NCBI RefSeq assembly: GCF_017052595.1 | Contig: NZ_JAFIDB010000008.1 | Coordinates: 1 to 51,802 of the forward strand | DNA from: Mycoplasma procyoni | Lineage (GTDB): Bacteria; Bacillota_I; Bacilli_A; Mycoplasmatales; Metamycoplasmataceae | Length of the DNA: 51,802 nucleotides | Reading direction: 5' to 3' | Shown: piece by piece, positions 1-11,287 of the stretch | Layout: each line of letters begins with the position of its first letter | How positions within the stretch are numbered: the first letter of the stretch is position 1 | The notes under the pieces: model-generated | What the model saw: the letters and a program-made list of their open reading frames with translations, nothing else | Told to the model about the DNA's origin: nothing | Database searches by the model: none | Program-made: the position numbers and the translations under genes

Positions 1-80
1 AAGGCAAGAAAAAGCAAGAAAAAAGTAAAAAAAGTTTTTGTTTGCCTATATTTATGTAATAAATATAGGGTATAAAAAAA

Positions 81-104
81 TTCCTAAACTATTAGGAATT
101 TGTA
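81..104 (+). terminator. Small hairpin, possible terminator of an upstream gene
   Basis: TTCCTAA (81-87), loop ACTA, TTAGGAA (92-98), a perfect 7-bp stem preceded by A7 and followed by TTTGTATT. A weaker inverted repeat (AGGCAA 2-7 with TTGCCT 42-47, flanked by A and T runs) lies just before it. Bases 1-108 hold no convincing gene. Both hairpins probably end transcription from a gene left of the window. Confidence 0.4.
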
Positions 105-108
105 TTAA

Positions 109-1146
109 AAACTGGGAAACACAGGAACTCCGCCAACTACAGGAGATACTTCAGTACAAGATCCGGCTGGAACAAGTGAATCAAAACCTTCTACTTCAGA
201 TGATAAAAAAGATAATACACAAACTCCACCTAAAGACGATTCTGAAACAAAAAACAATGATCAAAAAGACACTGATAGCAAAGATGCAAAAGTAGATCAA
301 GGTACAACTGATACACAAGACAAAACAGAAGGTGAAACCAAAACTCCAGGGGACAAAACCGAAAATCCAAGCAAAGAAACAGAAACAAAAACAGAACCTT
401 CAGTAACTAAAGACACAGAAGAAAAAGAAGATCCTGCAAATACTGAAAACCCTAAAACAAACAGTGGAACAGAAACCAAAAATTCAGAAAATACAGATGT
501 TTCAGGAACAGATTCCTCAAATTCAAATCAGTCAAGCCAAAAGCAAGATTCAAACTCAGATTCACAAGGACAACCAGCTTCTGATTCACAAGATAATAAC
601 CCAACTTCTGGACAACAAAACCCTGCTTCAGAAACACCAGAAAACAAATCGAATACAGAGCAACCAGCAAATCCTGTTTCAAACGATACTACAACAGAAG
701 ATACAAATCAAGGTTCAGAAACTGGTTCTACAGGTTCAGCAACTGAACAACCAAGTGCAACCTCAAAAGAAACACAACCTGCAGAGCAAGCTGATTTATT
801 TGTTGATGCATTTGTGACTACAGATGGTTGGGCAGTGAAACTTCAAAATAAATGAAATGGGCAATTTAAAAAGAAACAACCACAAAACACAGGAGCAATG
901 CAAATTTATGGAAAAAGTGATGCATTATTTTTAGGTGTAAAAGGTGGAAATAGAGGAGATGATAATAAAATTTTTACATTAAAAGAAGGAATAACAAAAG
1001 AAGATTTAGAATCCACAGCAAGTGGCGGCTCTAAGAATTCAATATATTTTGAAGCAGAAAAAAATGAAGAAAATCACACTTTAACTATTAAATATAAAAA
1101 TAAGAAAACTAAAAAAGAATACACACAAACTTTTACATTGAACTAA
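109..1146 (+). pseudogene. Surface lipoprotein fragment without start or signal peptide
   Basis: An open frame of about 345 codons (TGA as Trp) runs from just after an in-frame TAA at 106-108 to TAA at 1144. The first ~235 residues are low-complexity and hydrophilic, rich in Thr, Ser, Gln, Asp, Glu, Asn, Lys and Pro. The last ~110 residues look folded (GAMQIYGKSD, SIYFEAEKNE). There is no ATG in frame until 898, no ribosome binding site at the left end, and no signal peptide or lipobox in any frame upstream; a terminator-like hairpin sits directly before it. The spacer resembles that of the intact lipoprotein at 19316. I read it as a 5'-truncated gene or a silent recombination cassette. The family is not recognised, and an undetected upstream frameshift is possible. 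Confidence 0.6.
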
Positions 1147-1177
1147 AAATAAAAAGAACATAAATATAAAGGAAAAT

Positions 1178-2017
1178 ATGAGTAAGAAAATAAACACAAA
1201 TGGTAACTATAAAATTGAAAAGAATGATGAATATTGTTTTGTTCATGAAAACAATATTTTAAAGAAAATTAAAGATAATTACAGAAAGAAAGGAAGTGAA
1301 TTAAACACTTTCTACAATGATAAATATAAGACTTTTAAAAAAGAAATAAATAGCCTTCATTTTACAATTGAAAATGAAGAAAATTTTAGAAAAGCAGCAA
1401 AAATATTTGAAAAATATATGGCAGATTTAGAAAAATTCGCCAGCACAAATGAAATAAAGAGTCAATCAAAATTTTCATCTAGTTTTTTAGAGGAGATGAG
1501 TTTTCATTTGTTTAAAGATTTAGAAGAGATAAAATCTAATGAACTGGAATTTAAAAACAAAAAGATTTTTTCAGGTCTAAGATTTAATTCGGATTTAAAT
1601 CTTGAAATACTAACTAAAGATGTAGATTTTTGTATAGGTAAGAAAATGTCTATTAAATTAGGAAACGAAAAACCTATTGAAGTCTTTTTACCCATAGTGA
1701 CTGTGGAAAAGAAAACTTACATCGATTCTACAATGTTCGGAGAAGTTAAATCTTCTAATAGGAATCTAAAAAATGCTGTTTTAAATTGTAAAACTTTTTT
1801 ACTGGTTGGATATGTTAACATGGATGTGAAAAATCTGCACTCAATCAAGTATGAAGCATTTTTAAATGGAATATTTGTGTTGAAAAAAGATCAGAATGAT
1901 AAGAAAATAGATGAAATGACATTGTTTAGGTATTGAGAAGAAGTGAAAAAAAGTATAAAAGATTTTAAAACTGAAAAAAGAATTGAATTTCCTGGTGTAA
2001 TTCTTTGAAATGATTAA
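1178..2017 (+). CDS. Type II restriction endonuclease, Bpu10I family
   Basis: 279 aa, with TGA-Trp codons at 1934 and 2006. It should cleave unmethylated DNA at the site protected by the methylase that follows. The centre carries a PD-(D/E)xK-like core: D148/D150 in a KDVDF stretch, then VEKKTYIDSTM with E177 and K179. The VExKTYxDxTM signature is typical of the Bpu10I family (Bpu10I cuts CCTNAGC; DdeI, CTNAG, is a related specificity). The N-terminal half is Lys/Glu-rich and helical. SD AAAGGA lies ~5 nt before ATG. The gene ends 54 nt before the methylase, same strand, with no controller protein between them. Family assignment is from motif memory; the cut site is not deducible. Confidence 0.72.
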
Positions 2018-2071
2018 CAAAAAATATATATTTTTTATATAATTCAATGTGAAAATATTAAAAGGAGAACA

Positions 2072-3199
2072 ATGAAAATAATAGATTTATTTGCTGGTTG
2101 TGGCGGACTAAGTACAGGCTTTGAGATGTCTGGCTTTAAAGTAGAGCTGGCTATTGAAAAAGATGATTGAGCAGCAGAAACATATAAATTTAATCACCCT
2201 GACACAAAAGTGATAGTTGGTGACATTACACAAATAAAAAATATTTCAGAATTAATAAACAATACAAATGAAATTGATGGAATTATAGGCGGTCCGCCTT
2301 GTCAAGGTTTTTCTTTAAGCGGGAACAGGGATAAAAAAGATCCTAGAAACAGCCTTTTCATGGAATTTGTAAGATTTGTTAAAGAGATTAAGCCTAAATT
2401 CTTTGTGATGGAAAATGTTCCAGGAATACTTTCGATGACTACAGAAAAAAATGAAAAGGTAATTGACTTAATAGTTCAAGAGTTTAATAATGTTGGATAT
2501 GAAACTAACTTTAAAATCTTAAACGCAGCAGAATACGGAGTTCCTCAATCAAGAAAAAGAGTCATTTTCATTGGAATAAACAAAAATATTAATATTGAAA
2601 AAGACAAATTATATCCAAAACCTCTTTTTAAAAATATAGAAGAACAAATAACAATCGAACAAGCGATAATGGATCTTCCGCAAATTAATTCAGGTGAAGG
2701 AGAAGAAATATCTAACTATATTTCAGAGCCAATTAATAGTTACCAAAGAAAAATGCGCGAGAAAACAAATGTTTTATACAACCATGTGGCAATGAGGCAT
2801 ACAGGAAGAGTTGTTGAAAGATTTAAAGCTATAAATCAAGGTCAATCAATAGCAGACGTTCCCGAAATTCACAGACAAAGAGAAAGAGGAAATTCTGGCA
2901 AAATAAGTGGAAAAACCTTTTCACAAAATAACATGAGACCATACGCAAATAAACCTTCCCCAACTGTTGCTGCCAGTTTTCAAGGAAACTTTGTCCATCC
3001 CTTTCTTAACAGAAATTACACAGCAAGAGAAGGTGCAAGACTTCAGTCGTTCCCAGATCACTATATTTTTAAAGGAAAAAGAACAACTATGTCATGAGAG
3101 AAAAAACTTTCTCAATATCAACAAATAGGAAATGCTGTCCCTCCTTTATTAGCAAAAGCTGTTGCAAAAAATATTAAAAAAGTTTTCAAACAAAATTAA
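2072..3199 (+). CDS. DNA (cytosine-5-)-methyltransferase
   Basis: 375 aa. Transfers a methyl group from S-adenosylmethionine to C5 of cytosine, and as partner of the upstream endonuclease protects host DNA. All hallmark motifs appear in order: I (DLFAGCGGLSTGF, residues 5-17), IV (GGPPCQGFS, catalytic C77), VI (MENVPG), VIII (QSRKRVIFIG), IX (RPYANKPSPTV) and X (QIGNAVPP, C-terminal). The target-recognition region between VIII and IX is short. SD AAAGGAG is 6 nt before ATG. TGA-Trp codons occur at 2168 and near 3097; reading them as stops would remove motifs I and X. The enzyme looks complete and active. Confidence 0.95.
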
Positions 3200-3222
3200 A
3201 AAGTACCTCGATGGTACTTTTA
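3199..3222. terminator. Bidirectional terminator between the methylase and msrA
   Basis: AAAAGTACC (3199-3207), loop TCGAT, GGTACTTTT (3213-3221). A/T runs on both sides allow function for both convergent genes; it overlaps both stop codons. Confidence 0.85.
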
Positions 3223-3729
3223 TTTATACTCGTCTTTTAAAAAGTTTTCTGGAATTGAGTGCATACTAATGTGGCAGTATCCAGTAGGGTTTTTAGCAAG
3301 GTATTTTTGGTGATATTCTTCAGCTGGAGTTTTATCTTGAACTCCAAGGAATTCAAAGTAATTTTCTTTATTTTCAGCTTTTTTAAATTCTTCATTGAAG
3401 CGTTTAAATTCATTAAGTAAATCTTGATCATTTGTATAAATTCCGCTTCTGTACTGAATTCCTTTGTCGTTTCCTTGTTGATTCTTTGTGTAAGGATCTA
3501 CAATTAATAAAAATAAATCTCAAATATTTTTGTCATTTACAACTTGATCATCATAAACAATTCTAACAGCTTCTACGTGTGAAGAATCGTTGCAAACTTC
3601 TTTGTAACTAACTCCTTCAAAACCACCATTTATATAAAATGTTTCAGTTTCTAGAACTCCTTTAATTCTTCTGTAGAATTCTTCAACACCTCAGAAACAC
3701 CCTGCTGCTATAAATAATTCTTTTTTCAT
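3220..3729 (-). CDS. msrA: Peptide methionine-(S)-sulfoxide reductase MsrA
   Basis: 169 aa. Reduces methionine-S-sulfoxide in proteins, a repair enzyme for oxidative damage, with electrons from thioredoxin (trxB lies at 11.3 kb). The N-terminal active-site motif AAGCFWGVEE is present (the Trp is a TGA codon), as are YFEFLGVQD and EEYHQKYLAKNP near the C-terminus. Length matches single-domain MsrA; no MsrB fusion. Start chosen by SD AGGAGG at 3736-3741, 6 nt before ATG. It is divergent from gyrA. Confidence 0.95.
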
Positions 3730-3746
3730 AAAAACCTCCTGTTTGA

Positions 3747-3752
3747 ATTATA
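3747..3752 (-). promoter_or_regulatory. -10 box of msrA
   Basis: TATAAT on the minus strand (ATTATA on plus), 17 nt before the start codon, with the SD between. No clear -35. Confidence 0.5.
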
Positions 3753-3825
3753 AAAAATAACTATAAAAAAAAGAAAAAAAATAGACTTTTGACAGAAAAA
3801 AATGCAAAAAAACGGCCTTTTTTGA

Positions 3826-3831
3826 TATAAT
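3826..3831 (+). promoter_or_regulatory. -10 box of gyrA
   Basis: TATAAT 32 nt before the gyrA ATG. TTGACA at 3789-3794 is too far away (31 nt) to be its -35. A TGGAG ribosome binding site follows at ~3851. Confidence 0.5.
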
Positions 3832-3863
3832 TATAAATAATTATATAGATATGGAGATTAATT

Positions 3864-6449
3864 ATGTTTTTTGATAATAATGAAGAAGAAGATAAAAAAT
3901 ACTTAGTCGAAGAAGAAGAATTAAAAACAGTTTTTAAAGAAGAAGCAGTTCAAGAGGAAGATGAAGAAGAGGTTGCTCCTCAAGATAAAGAAGAATATCA
4001 AGTAGAGCCAAGATTAATTGATGTTGAAACTGGAGGAATTGTTCCTAAACCGATTTCAGATGAAATGCGTAATTCATTCTTGGAATATGCGATGTCAGTT
4101 ATTGTTTCTCGTGCACTTCCTGATGCAAGAGATGGACTAAAACCTGTACATAGACGTATTCTTTATGGAATGAGCGAACTTGGAATTACACATTCTGTAG
4201 CTCACAAAAAATCAGCCAGAATCGTTGGGGATGTTTTAGGTAAGTACCACCCACATGGTGATTCATCAGTTTATGATGCTATGGTTCGTATGGCTCAAAA
4301 CTTCTCACTAAGATATCCATTAATTGATGGTCATGGTAACTTTGGTTCTATCGATGGTGATGAACCAGCTGCTATGCGTTATACAGAAGCAAGAATGTCT
4401 AAAATTGCTTCTTTAATGGTTGAAAGTATTAAAAAAGACACAGTAGATTTTGTACCTAACTATGATGGTTCAGAAACAGAACCTTCAATTTTACCTGCAA
4501 AATTCCCTAACTTACTTGTTTCTGGAGTTTCTGGTATCGCTGTTGGTATGGCAACAACCATCCCTCCACACAATCTTGGAGAAATCATTGATGCAACTGT
4601 TGCACTTGCTAGAAATCCAGAAATCAGTGTTAGAGAGCTAATGGAATTTGTAAAAGGACCAGACTTCCCTACTGGTGCTGCAATTTTAGGAAAAAGCGGA
4701 ATTCTAAAAGCTTATGAAACAGGTAGAGGAAGCTTCATAATTAGATCTAAAGTTAAAATCGAAGAACTTAAAAACGGAAAAAGTAAAATCATCGTTTATG
4801 AAATTCCTTATGAAGTTAAAAAGCCCGCTTTAATTGAAAAAGTTAGCCAATTAGTAAAAGAGAAAAAACTTGATGGTATTGCAGAAGTAAGAGACGAAAC
4901 TTCAAGACAAGGAATTAGACTTGTTTTTGACATCAAAAAAGGTTTTGTTCCAGAAGTTGTTTTAAACAACCTTTACAAACTAACTTCATTACAACTTTCA
5001 TATTCAATTAACATGATTGCACTTGTGAAAGGTGAACCAAAACTGCTAAACCTTAAACAAGCACTCGAAGTTTACTTAGAACACCAATTTGAAGTCTTTA
5101 CAAGAAGATTGCAATACGACCTTAAGAGAGCTGAAGAAAGAGTTCATATTTTAGAAGGTCTAAAAGTAGCTGTTGAAAACATTGATGAAGTTGTTAAGAT
5201 TATTAAATCTTCAAAAAATGACCCTGAAGCACAGGAAAAACTTGGAAAAAGATTTAATTTAAGCGAAATTCAGACAAAAGCAATCATCGACATGAGATTA
5301 GGAAGACTAACAGGTCTTGCTATTGAAAAACTAATCGATGAAATGAATGAGTTATACGAAAAAATCTCATATCTAAAATCTATTCTTGCATCAAGAGAAA
5401 AATTAAGAGACTTAATTATTGAAGAATTAAATGAAGTTAAAGAAACATTCTCAGATCAAAGAAGAACAGAAATTACAAATGAAGAAGTTGGTCAAATTCA
5501 AGATGAAGACCTTATTCCTTCACAGGATGTAGCTGTTATTTTAACAAATAAAGGTTATGTAAAAAGAATTAACTTAGAAGAATACAGAACTCAAAAACGT
5601 GGTGGAGTTGGTTCAAACACAGCAACAACATACGAAGATGACGATCTACACTCAATGTTAATTACAAACACTCACACTGATTTATTAATTTTCAGTAGTT
5701 TAGGAAAAGTTTATAGACTTAGAACACACCAAATTCCTGAACAATCTAAACAAGGTAAAGGAATTCCTTTTGTTAACTTAATTAGTTTAGATAAAGATGA
5801 AAACGTGATTTCTCTATTATCAACAAATGATTATTCAGATGGACAATATTTAGTAACAGTTTCTAAAAACGGAATTATTAAAAAGACAGCAATTTCTGAG
5901 TATCAAAGAATTAATTCAAACGGAAAAATCGCTTTAGGACTTAAAGATCAAGATCAACTCCAAAGAGCCTTTATTGTAAAAGAAGAAGACGAAATTATTA
6001 TCGGAGCTTCAAATGGTCAAGTTGTTAGATTCTCTGCAACAGAATTTAGAGCAACTTCAAGACAATCTGAAGGGGTTAAAGGAATTAAATTAGATGAAGG
6101 AGAAGTTGTTGTTGGTGCATCTTCATCTTCTGAAGGTCAATTCATTTTTGCTCTTGGAGAATTTGGATTTGGTAAAAAAACCCTCATTGATGAATACAGA
6201 AAAACATCAAGAGGAACTAAAGGAGTTAAAACAATTAACACAGAAAAAGCTGGTAATTTAGCTTACATTGGAAACGTTAAAGGAAATGAAGAAATTTTAA
6301 TCCTTACAAAATCCGGAGTTGCAATTAGAGTTTCTCTAGAACAAATCGCAGAATCTTCAAGAAACACAAAAGGTGTAAAAATCATTTCTCTAAAAGAAAA
6401 AGACTCAATTAAAGCGATAGCTAAAATTGACGGAGAAAACGAAATTTAA
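3864..6449 (+). CDS. gyrA: DNA gyrase subunit A
   Basis: 861 aa. Breaks and rejoins DNA in the A2B2 gyrase that introduces negative supercoils. Catalytic tyrosine Y173 lies in MRYTEARM; the quinolone-resistance region [12 protein letters not shown] has Ser and Asp at the E. coli S83 and D87 equivalents (about residues 134 and 138), so it looks wild-type there. The coiled-coil tower and the [15 protein letters not shown] helix follow. The C-terminal beta-pinwheel starts with a GyrA-box-like QKRGGVG, favouring GyrA over ParC. Unusually, residues 1-~50 form a Glu/Asp-rich extension absent from E. coli GyrA. gyrB is not adjacent. The SD is the modest TGGAG. Confidence 0.96.
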   Translation: MFFDNNEEEDKKYLVEEEELKTVFKEEAVQEEDEEEVAPQDKEEYQVEPRLIDVETGGIVPKPISDEMRNSFLEYAMSVIVSRALPDARDGLKPVHRRILYGMSELGITHSVAHKKSARIVGDVLGKYHPHGDSSVYDAMVRMAQNFSLRYPLIDGHGNFGSIDGDEPAAMRYTEARMSKIASLMVESIKKDTVDFVPNYDGSETEPSILPAKFPNLLVSGVSGIAVGMATTIPPHNLGEIIDATVALARNPEISVRELMEFVKGPDFPTGAAILGKSGILKAYETGRGSFIIRSKVKIEELKNGKSKIIVYEIPYEVKKPALIEKVSQLVKEKKLDGIAEVRDETSRQGIRLVFDIKKGFVPEVVLNNLYKLTSLQLSYSINMIALVKGEPKLLNLKQALEVYLEHQFEVFTRRLQYDLKRAEERVHILEGLKVAVENIDEVVKIIKSSKNDPEAQEKLGKRFNLSEIQTKAIIDMRLGRLTGLAIEKLIDEMNELYEKISYLKSILASREKLRDLIIEELNEVKETFSDQRRTEITNEEVGQIQDEDLIPSQDVAVILTNKGYVKRINLEEYRTQKRGGVGSNTATTYEDDDLHSMLITNTHTDLLIFSSLGKVYRLRTHQIPEQSKQGKGIPFVNLISLDKDENVISLLSTNDYSDGQYLVTVSKNGIIKKTAISEYQRINSNGKIALGLKDQDQLQRAFIVKEEDEIIIGASNGQVVRFSATEFRATSRQSEGVKGIKLDEGEVVVGASSSSEGQFIFALGEFGFGKKTLIDEYRKTSRGTKGVKTINTEKAGNLAYIGNVKGNEEILILTKSGVAIRVSLEQIAESSRNTKGVKIISLKEKDSIKAIAKIDGENEI

Positions 6450-6455
6450 TAAACT

Positions 6456-6492
6456 AAAGAAAATTTTGCTGTTTGCAATCTTTTCTTTTTTT
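6456..6492 (+). terminator. gyrA terminator
   Basis: AAAGAAAA (6456-6463) pairs with TTTTCTTT (6481-6488); the inner TTGC/GCAA stem closes a TGTTT loop; a T-run follows. Confidence 0.8.
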
Positions 6493-6493
6493 C

Positions 6494-6570
6494 TATAATC
6501 GAATAAAAAAAGGAGAAAAAAAGCAATTTTTTCGTCTTTGATAAAGAAAAAAACTTGCTTTTTGTATAAT
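6494..6570 (+). promoter_or_regulatory. uvrA control region: two -10 boxes around a hairpin
   Basis: TATAAT at 6494-6499, an orphan SD-like AGGAG at 6511, then an inverted repeat AAAAAGCAA (6518-6526) / TTGCTTTTT (6555-6563) that would act as a terminator for the upstream start. A second TATAAT (6565-6570) abuts the hairpin and lies 9 nt before the uvrA ATG, so this promoter would give a leaderless mRNA. Confidence 0.55.
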
Positions 6571-6579
6571 TTAAACTAT

Positions 6580-9426
6580 ATGAAAAACACACATGATTTT
6601 ATAAGTGTCAAAGGTGCTAAAGAAAACAATCTTAAAAACCTTGACGTTGTTATTCCAAAAAACAAACTCGTTGTTTTAACAGGAGTATCAGGTTCAGGAA
6701 AGTCATCTTTAGCTTTTAACACTATTTATGAAGAAGGACGTAGAAGGTATGTAGATTCTTTAAGTTCTTATGCAAGACAATTTTTAGGTGGAACTAAAAA
6801 ACCAAACGTTTTATCTATTGAAGGGCTTTCACCTGCTATTTCAATCGAACAAAAAACAACAAACAACAACCCTCGTTCTACAGTTGGAACAATCACTGAA
6901 ATATATGACTACTTAAGACTTTTATATGCTAGAATCGGTAAACCTTTCTGTAAAAAACACGATATCGAAATCACAAGTCAAAAAACAAAAGACATAGTAG
7001 ATTCTGTATTTAAGAATCCAGAAGGCACAAAAATAATGGTGCTTTCTCCCGTTGTTACACAGGAAAAAGGTTCACACCAAAAACTTATAGAAAAGCTAAA
7101 AAAAGAAGGTTTCATAAGACTTAAAGTTAATGGTGAAGTGGTTTCAATTGATGAAGAAATCAATTTAGACAAAAACAAAAGACACAACATCGAAATTGTT
7201 ATTGACCGTTTAAGTCTTGATCAACAAACAAGAAATAGACTTTCTGAAGCTATCGATATTGCTGCATTGCACTCAAACGGAATTGTAAACATCGATCTTG
7301 TTGATCAAAACAAAACATTAAGTTTTTCAAAAAATCAAGCTTGCTTACATGGTGATTTTAACATGCCACACATCGACACAAAGCTCTTTTCATTCAACTC
7401 ACCGAGCGGAATGTGTGATAAATGTAAAGGTTTAGGAGTAAATTTAAAAGGAGATTTTAATCTTTTAGTTCCTGATAAAGATCTTTCTATTTTGGATGGC
7501 GCAATCAAGCTTTTTGGAAACACTCTCAACACAAAATCAATTGAGTGAAAAGAGTTTGAAATTCTTTTAAACAAATACAACATCGATCCAAAATTACCAA
7601 TTAAAAAACTAACTAAAGATCAAATAGAAATCATTAAATATGGTTCAGATGAAGAAATTGAATACACACTCGCTTCAGAAAGCGGAAATAAATACAAAAG
7701 AATTAAAGCCATTGATGGAATTATTACTAAAATTGAAAAGAGATATTTAGAAACAAGCAGCGAAGATCTTAGAAGTTGATACAGAAGATTTATGTCTGAA
7801 TTCGATTGTGAAAAATGTGAGGGTTCAAGACTTAATGAATATGCATTAGCTGTTAGAATTAACAACAAAAACATCGTTCAATTAGGTGAAATCTCAATTT
7901 CTCATGCACATGAATTTATTTCAAAACTTGAAATAAATGACTTTGAAAAAGAAATTACCGAAACACTTCTTAAAGAAATTAAAGACCGTTTAGAGTTTTT
8001 AATAAACGTTGGACTTGATTATCTGTCTTTAAACAGAAAAGCAGAAACTCTTTCTGGAGGCGAGTCTCAAAGAATTAGATTAGCAACTCAAATTGGTTCT
8101 AATTTAACTGGCGTGCTTTATGTTCTTGATGAGCCTTCAATTGGTCTTCACCAAAAAGACAACAGAAAACTAATTGATTCACTGAAAAAAATGGTTGATC
8201 TTGGAAATACTTTATTAGTTGTTGAGCACGATGAAGAAACAATTTGAGAAGCTGACCACATCATTGACATTGGACCGCTTGCTGGAGAAAATGGAGGTCA
8301 ATTAGTTGCTCAAGGAACAATTGATGACATTATAAAATCAGAAAATTCAGAAACAGGAAAATTCCTTTCTGGAGCTAAAAAGATAGAAATTCCCCGTATA
8401 AGAAGAGCGGGAAACGGTCAATTTATTATTCTTAAAGGTGGAGCAGAAAACAATCTTAAAAACATTGATGTAAACATTCCTTTAGGTAAATTTGTTGCTA
8501 TTACAGGAGTGTCAGGTTCAGGGAAAAGTACTTTAGTAAACGAAATTATTGTTAAAGGAATTGAGGCTTCAATGTCTAATGAAACTATTAAAGTTGGTAA
8601 ACACAAATCGCTTTCTGGTTTCCATAATATAGACAAAATTGTGCAAATTACTCAATCTCCAATCGGAAGAACTCCGCGTTCAAATCCAGCAACCTACACA
8701 AGTGTTTTTGATGACATTAGAGACGTTTTTGCAAACCTTCCAGAATCAAGAGAAAGAGGTTATTTAAAGGGAAAATTCTCTTTTAATGCTTCAGATGGGC
8801 GTTGTGAAAAATGTCAAGGGGATGGTCATTTAAAAATAGAAATGCACTTTTTACCAGATGTTTACGTAACTTGTGATCACTGTGATGGAACAAGATACAA
8901 AGCAGAAATTTTAGAGGTTAAATACAAAAATAAAAACATTTCAGATGTCTTAAATATGACTGTTGAATCAGCACTTGAGTTTTTCTCTGGAAGACCCAAA
9001 ATTACAGCAAAATTAGAGACTTTAATGGAAGTTGGACTTGATTACATCAGACTCGGTCAATCAGCAACTACTCTTTCTGGAGGTGAAGCTCAAAGAGTTA
9101 AGCTTGCTAAATATTTACAGAAAAAACCAACAGGAAAAACAATTTATGTTCTCGATGAGCCAACTACGGGACTGCACCCACTTGATGTTAAAAAACTACT
9201 CAATGTTTTAAATAAGCTTGCTGATCACGGAGACACAATTTTAACAATTGAACATAATTTAGACTTAATTAAGGTTGCAGATTATATAATTGATTTAGGA
9301 CCTGATGGTGGAGATAGAGGAGGGCAAGTAATTGCAACAGGAACTCCTGAGCAAGTTGCTCTAAATCCAAATTCCTACACAGGACAATATCTAAAGGAGA
9401 TTTTAGAAAAAGATGGAAAAAAATAA
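6580..9426 (+). CDS. uvrA: UvrABC excision nuclease subunit A
   Basis: 948 aa, full family length. Damage-sensing ATPase of nucleotide excision repair; recruits UvrB. Two ABC modules: first Walker [10 protein letters not shown] (~residue 35), second GVSGSGKST (near nt 8508); two ABC signatures ([18 protein letters not shown]); Zn modules with CDKCKG, CEKCEG, CEKCQG and CDHCDG. TGA-Trp codons near 7548, 7779 and 8247 make it look split in three under the standard code. Start at 6580 (MKNTHDF) because family homology begins there and a TATAAT ends 10 nt upstream; an in-frame TTG at 6538 has no usable SD. The 3' end overlaps hprK by 14 nt. Confidence 0.96.
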
Positions 9427-10324
9427 AATTGATGTACAGCTAATAATCGAGCTTTTTGGTTTACACAAAGAAAACGATTTCGCTGGCCAAATTGCTAGAC
9501 CTTCAATTAATCGAGCTGGACTTGCGCTTGGAGGAAACTATTTAGGAGAAGCACTTTGAAAAAACATTGTTGCTTGAGGAACTAATGAATCTGAGTTTTT
9601 AATCTCTTTAGATCACACACGCAGACTTGAAGCTATTTCTAGAGTTTTAAACTGTAAACCACCTTTATTAATGCTTTCAATTGGTTTTTCAAGAGAGTTA
9701 TTACAGGAAGTTTTAGAAATTGCAAATCAGTGTGAAGTTCAAGTTGTAACAAGTGAAGAACACCTCTCTACACTGATTGCAAACATTGGTAGTTATTTAT
9801 CAGAATTCTTTGCAAAAACAGTTGCTGTACACGCGAGTGCGGTTGTTGTAAATGGTGTTGGAGTTATGATTATTGGGCCATCAGGAATCGGAAAATCTGA
9901 AGCTGTGTTAGAATTAATTCAGGACGGACATACATTTGTTAGTGATGATACAGTAATTATTTCGCGTTTAGGAAGCAGGTTCATCGGAAAGCCTTCGCCA
10001 ATCACTGAAGATCTCTTAGAGGTGCGTGGAATAGGGCTAATCGACATCAGACACACCTATGGATCAACAATGATGCGTTCAAAAATGGACATTGATTTAG
10101 TGCTTGAATTGGTCGCTTTTGATAGTTCTGTAAGTTTTGATCGTTTAGGAACTGAATATATGGAATATAATGTATTAGATGGAGTTATTAAAAAAATCCA
10201 GATTCCTGTTAAGCAAGGTAGAACAATTTCTTCATTAGTTGTTGCTGCTGTTAACTCATATTTAGTTAAAAAAGACGGAATCGATCCATTTCAAAAAATT
10301 CAAGAAAGGATACAAAATAAATAA
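9413..10324 (+). CDS. hprK: HPr kinase/phosphorylase
   Basis: 303 aa. Phosphorylates (and dephosphorylates) the seryl site of HPr, tuning PTS sugar uptake to glycolytic state. The P-loop GPSGIGKS starts at residue 155, followed by the HprK C-terminal signature around EVRGIGLIDI; the N-terminal domain contains RPSINRAGLALGG. It begins inside the 3' end of uvrA (14-nt overlap; SD AAAGGAGA in uvrA coding sequence) and its TAA overlaps the lgt ATG by one base. hprK-lgt is a widespread Firmicutes pairing. Confidence 0.94.
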
Positions 10325-11286
10325 TGACAAAAGAACAATTAGCTCAATATATAGCTGATAAAGACTGAAGACCTTTTAAAGAAGGTGAGTCGTTTTGAAT
10401 AATACCTAACGTTATTCCTGTTTATAGTTTCATGATCTTGCTGGGAATGGTGATCGCAATTTTAACAATTGCTTTCTTTTGAAAAAGAGAAAAATTAAGT
10501 CTTGATCACTTGTCAATCTTAATTTTTATCACCATTCCAACATCAATCATAGGTGCTAGATTAGGATTTATTTTCGAGCAATTAATTGCAGGAAATGTTG
10601 CTTCTTTAAAAGGAGTTTGGTGAAACATAAGGGCTGGAGGTCTCTCAATTCAATGAGGAGTTATCATCTCTGCTCTTTGTGATCTTTTATATATATATTT
10701 TAAAAGAAATGTTCTGGACTACAGAAAAGCACTAAGCTACATTTTACCAGCTGTTTTAATTGGACAAGCTGTTGGAAGATGAGGGAACTACACAAACCAT
10801 GAGGTTTTTGGAAAAATTGATGAAACAGGAGCAAGCGTTCTTTGATTAGGAGACACAATTGCTAAAAACATGTACATCATAAGATCAACAGACACAGAAG
10901 GTGCACTAAGAGTTCCTCTGTTCTTCTATGAATTCTTAACATCATTAATTGGTTATGTTTTAATAGTTTGAGTCTTTAATTTATTTAACTGATTTAAACC
11001 AGGAACAACAGGAGCACTTTATCTAGTTTGATATGGAATCGTAAGGGCTTCAATGGAATTTTTAAGAGAAGAATATTATGTATTCTACTTTGTGTTAGCT
11101 ATTTTATACATTATTATTGGACTTGCTCTTGTTGTGTATTTCGAGTTATTCAACAACTTCAAGTTACACAAAGCAAACCCAAGATACACAAAACAAAAAG
11201 AAAAATTTGGAAAACTTGTTTGAATTAAATACACAAGACTTTCTGAACTACAACTTGCACAAAATGTAAATGAAGGAGAAAAATAA
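10324..11286 (+). CDS. lgt: Prolipoprotein diacylglyceryl transferase
   Basis: 320 aa, integral membrane, about seven hydrophobic segments. Moves diacylglycerol from phosphatidylglycerol to the lipobox Cys of prolipoproteins, so it serves the lipoproteins at 19316 and 40065. The Lgt signature is clear: AVGRWGNYTNHEVFG (about residues 148-162), preceded by IRAGGLSIQWG. At least ten TGA-Trp codons break it up under the standard code. Start is ATG in a TAATG overlap with hprK. trxB follows after one base. Confidence 0.94.
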
Positions 11287-11287
11287 A

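Noticed and set aside
297-682. Minus-strand open frames over the lipoprotein fragment.
   Set aside because: They arise from low-complexity codons of the plus-strand frame and have no SD or family match.
3789-3794. TTGACA as the gyrA -35.
   Set aside because: 31 nt from the -10, far outside the working range.
3730-3863. Origin-like AT-rich stretch near gyrA.
   Set aside because: No DnaA-box cluster and no dnaA or dnaN nearby; it is an ordinary divergent promoter region.
6538-6579. An earlier in-frame TTG start for uvrA at 6538.
   Set aside because: It has no SD in range and would lie upstream of the second promoter; UvrA homology begins at 6580.
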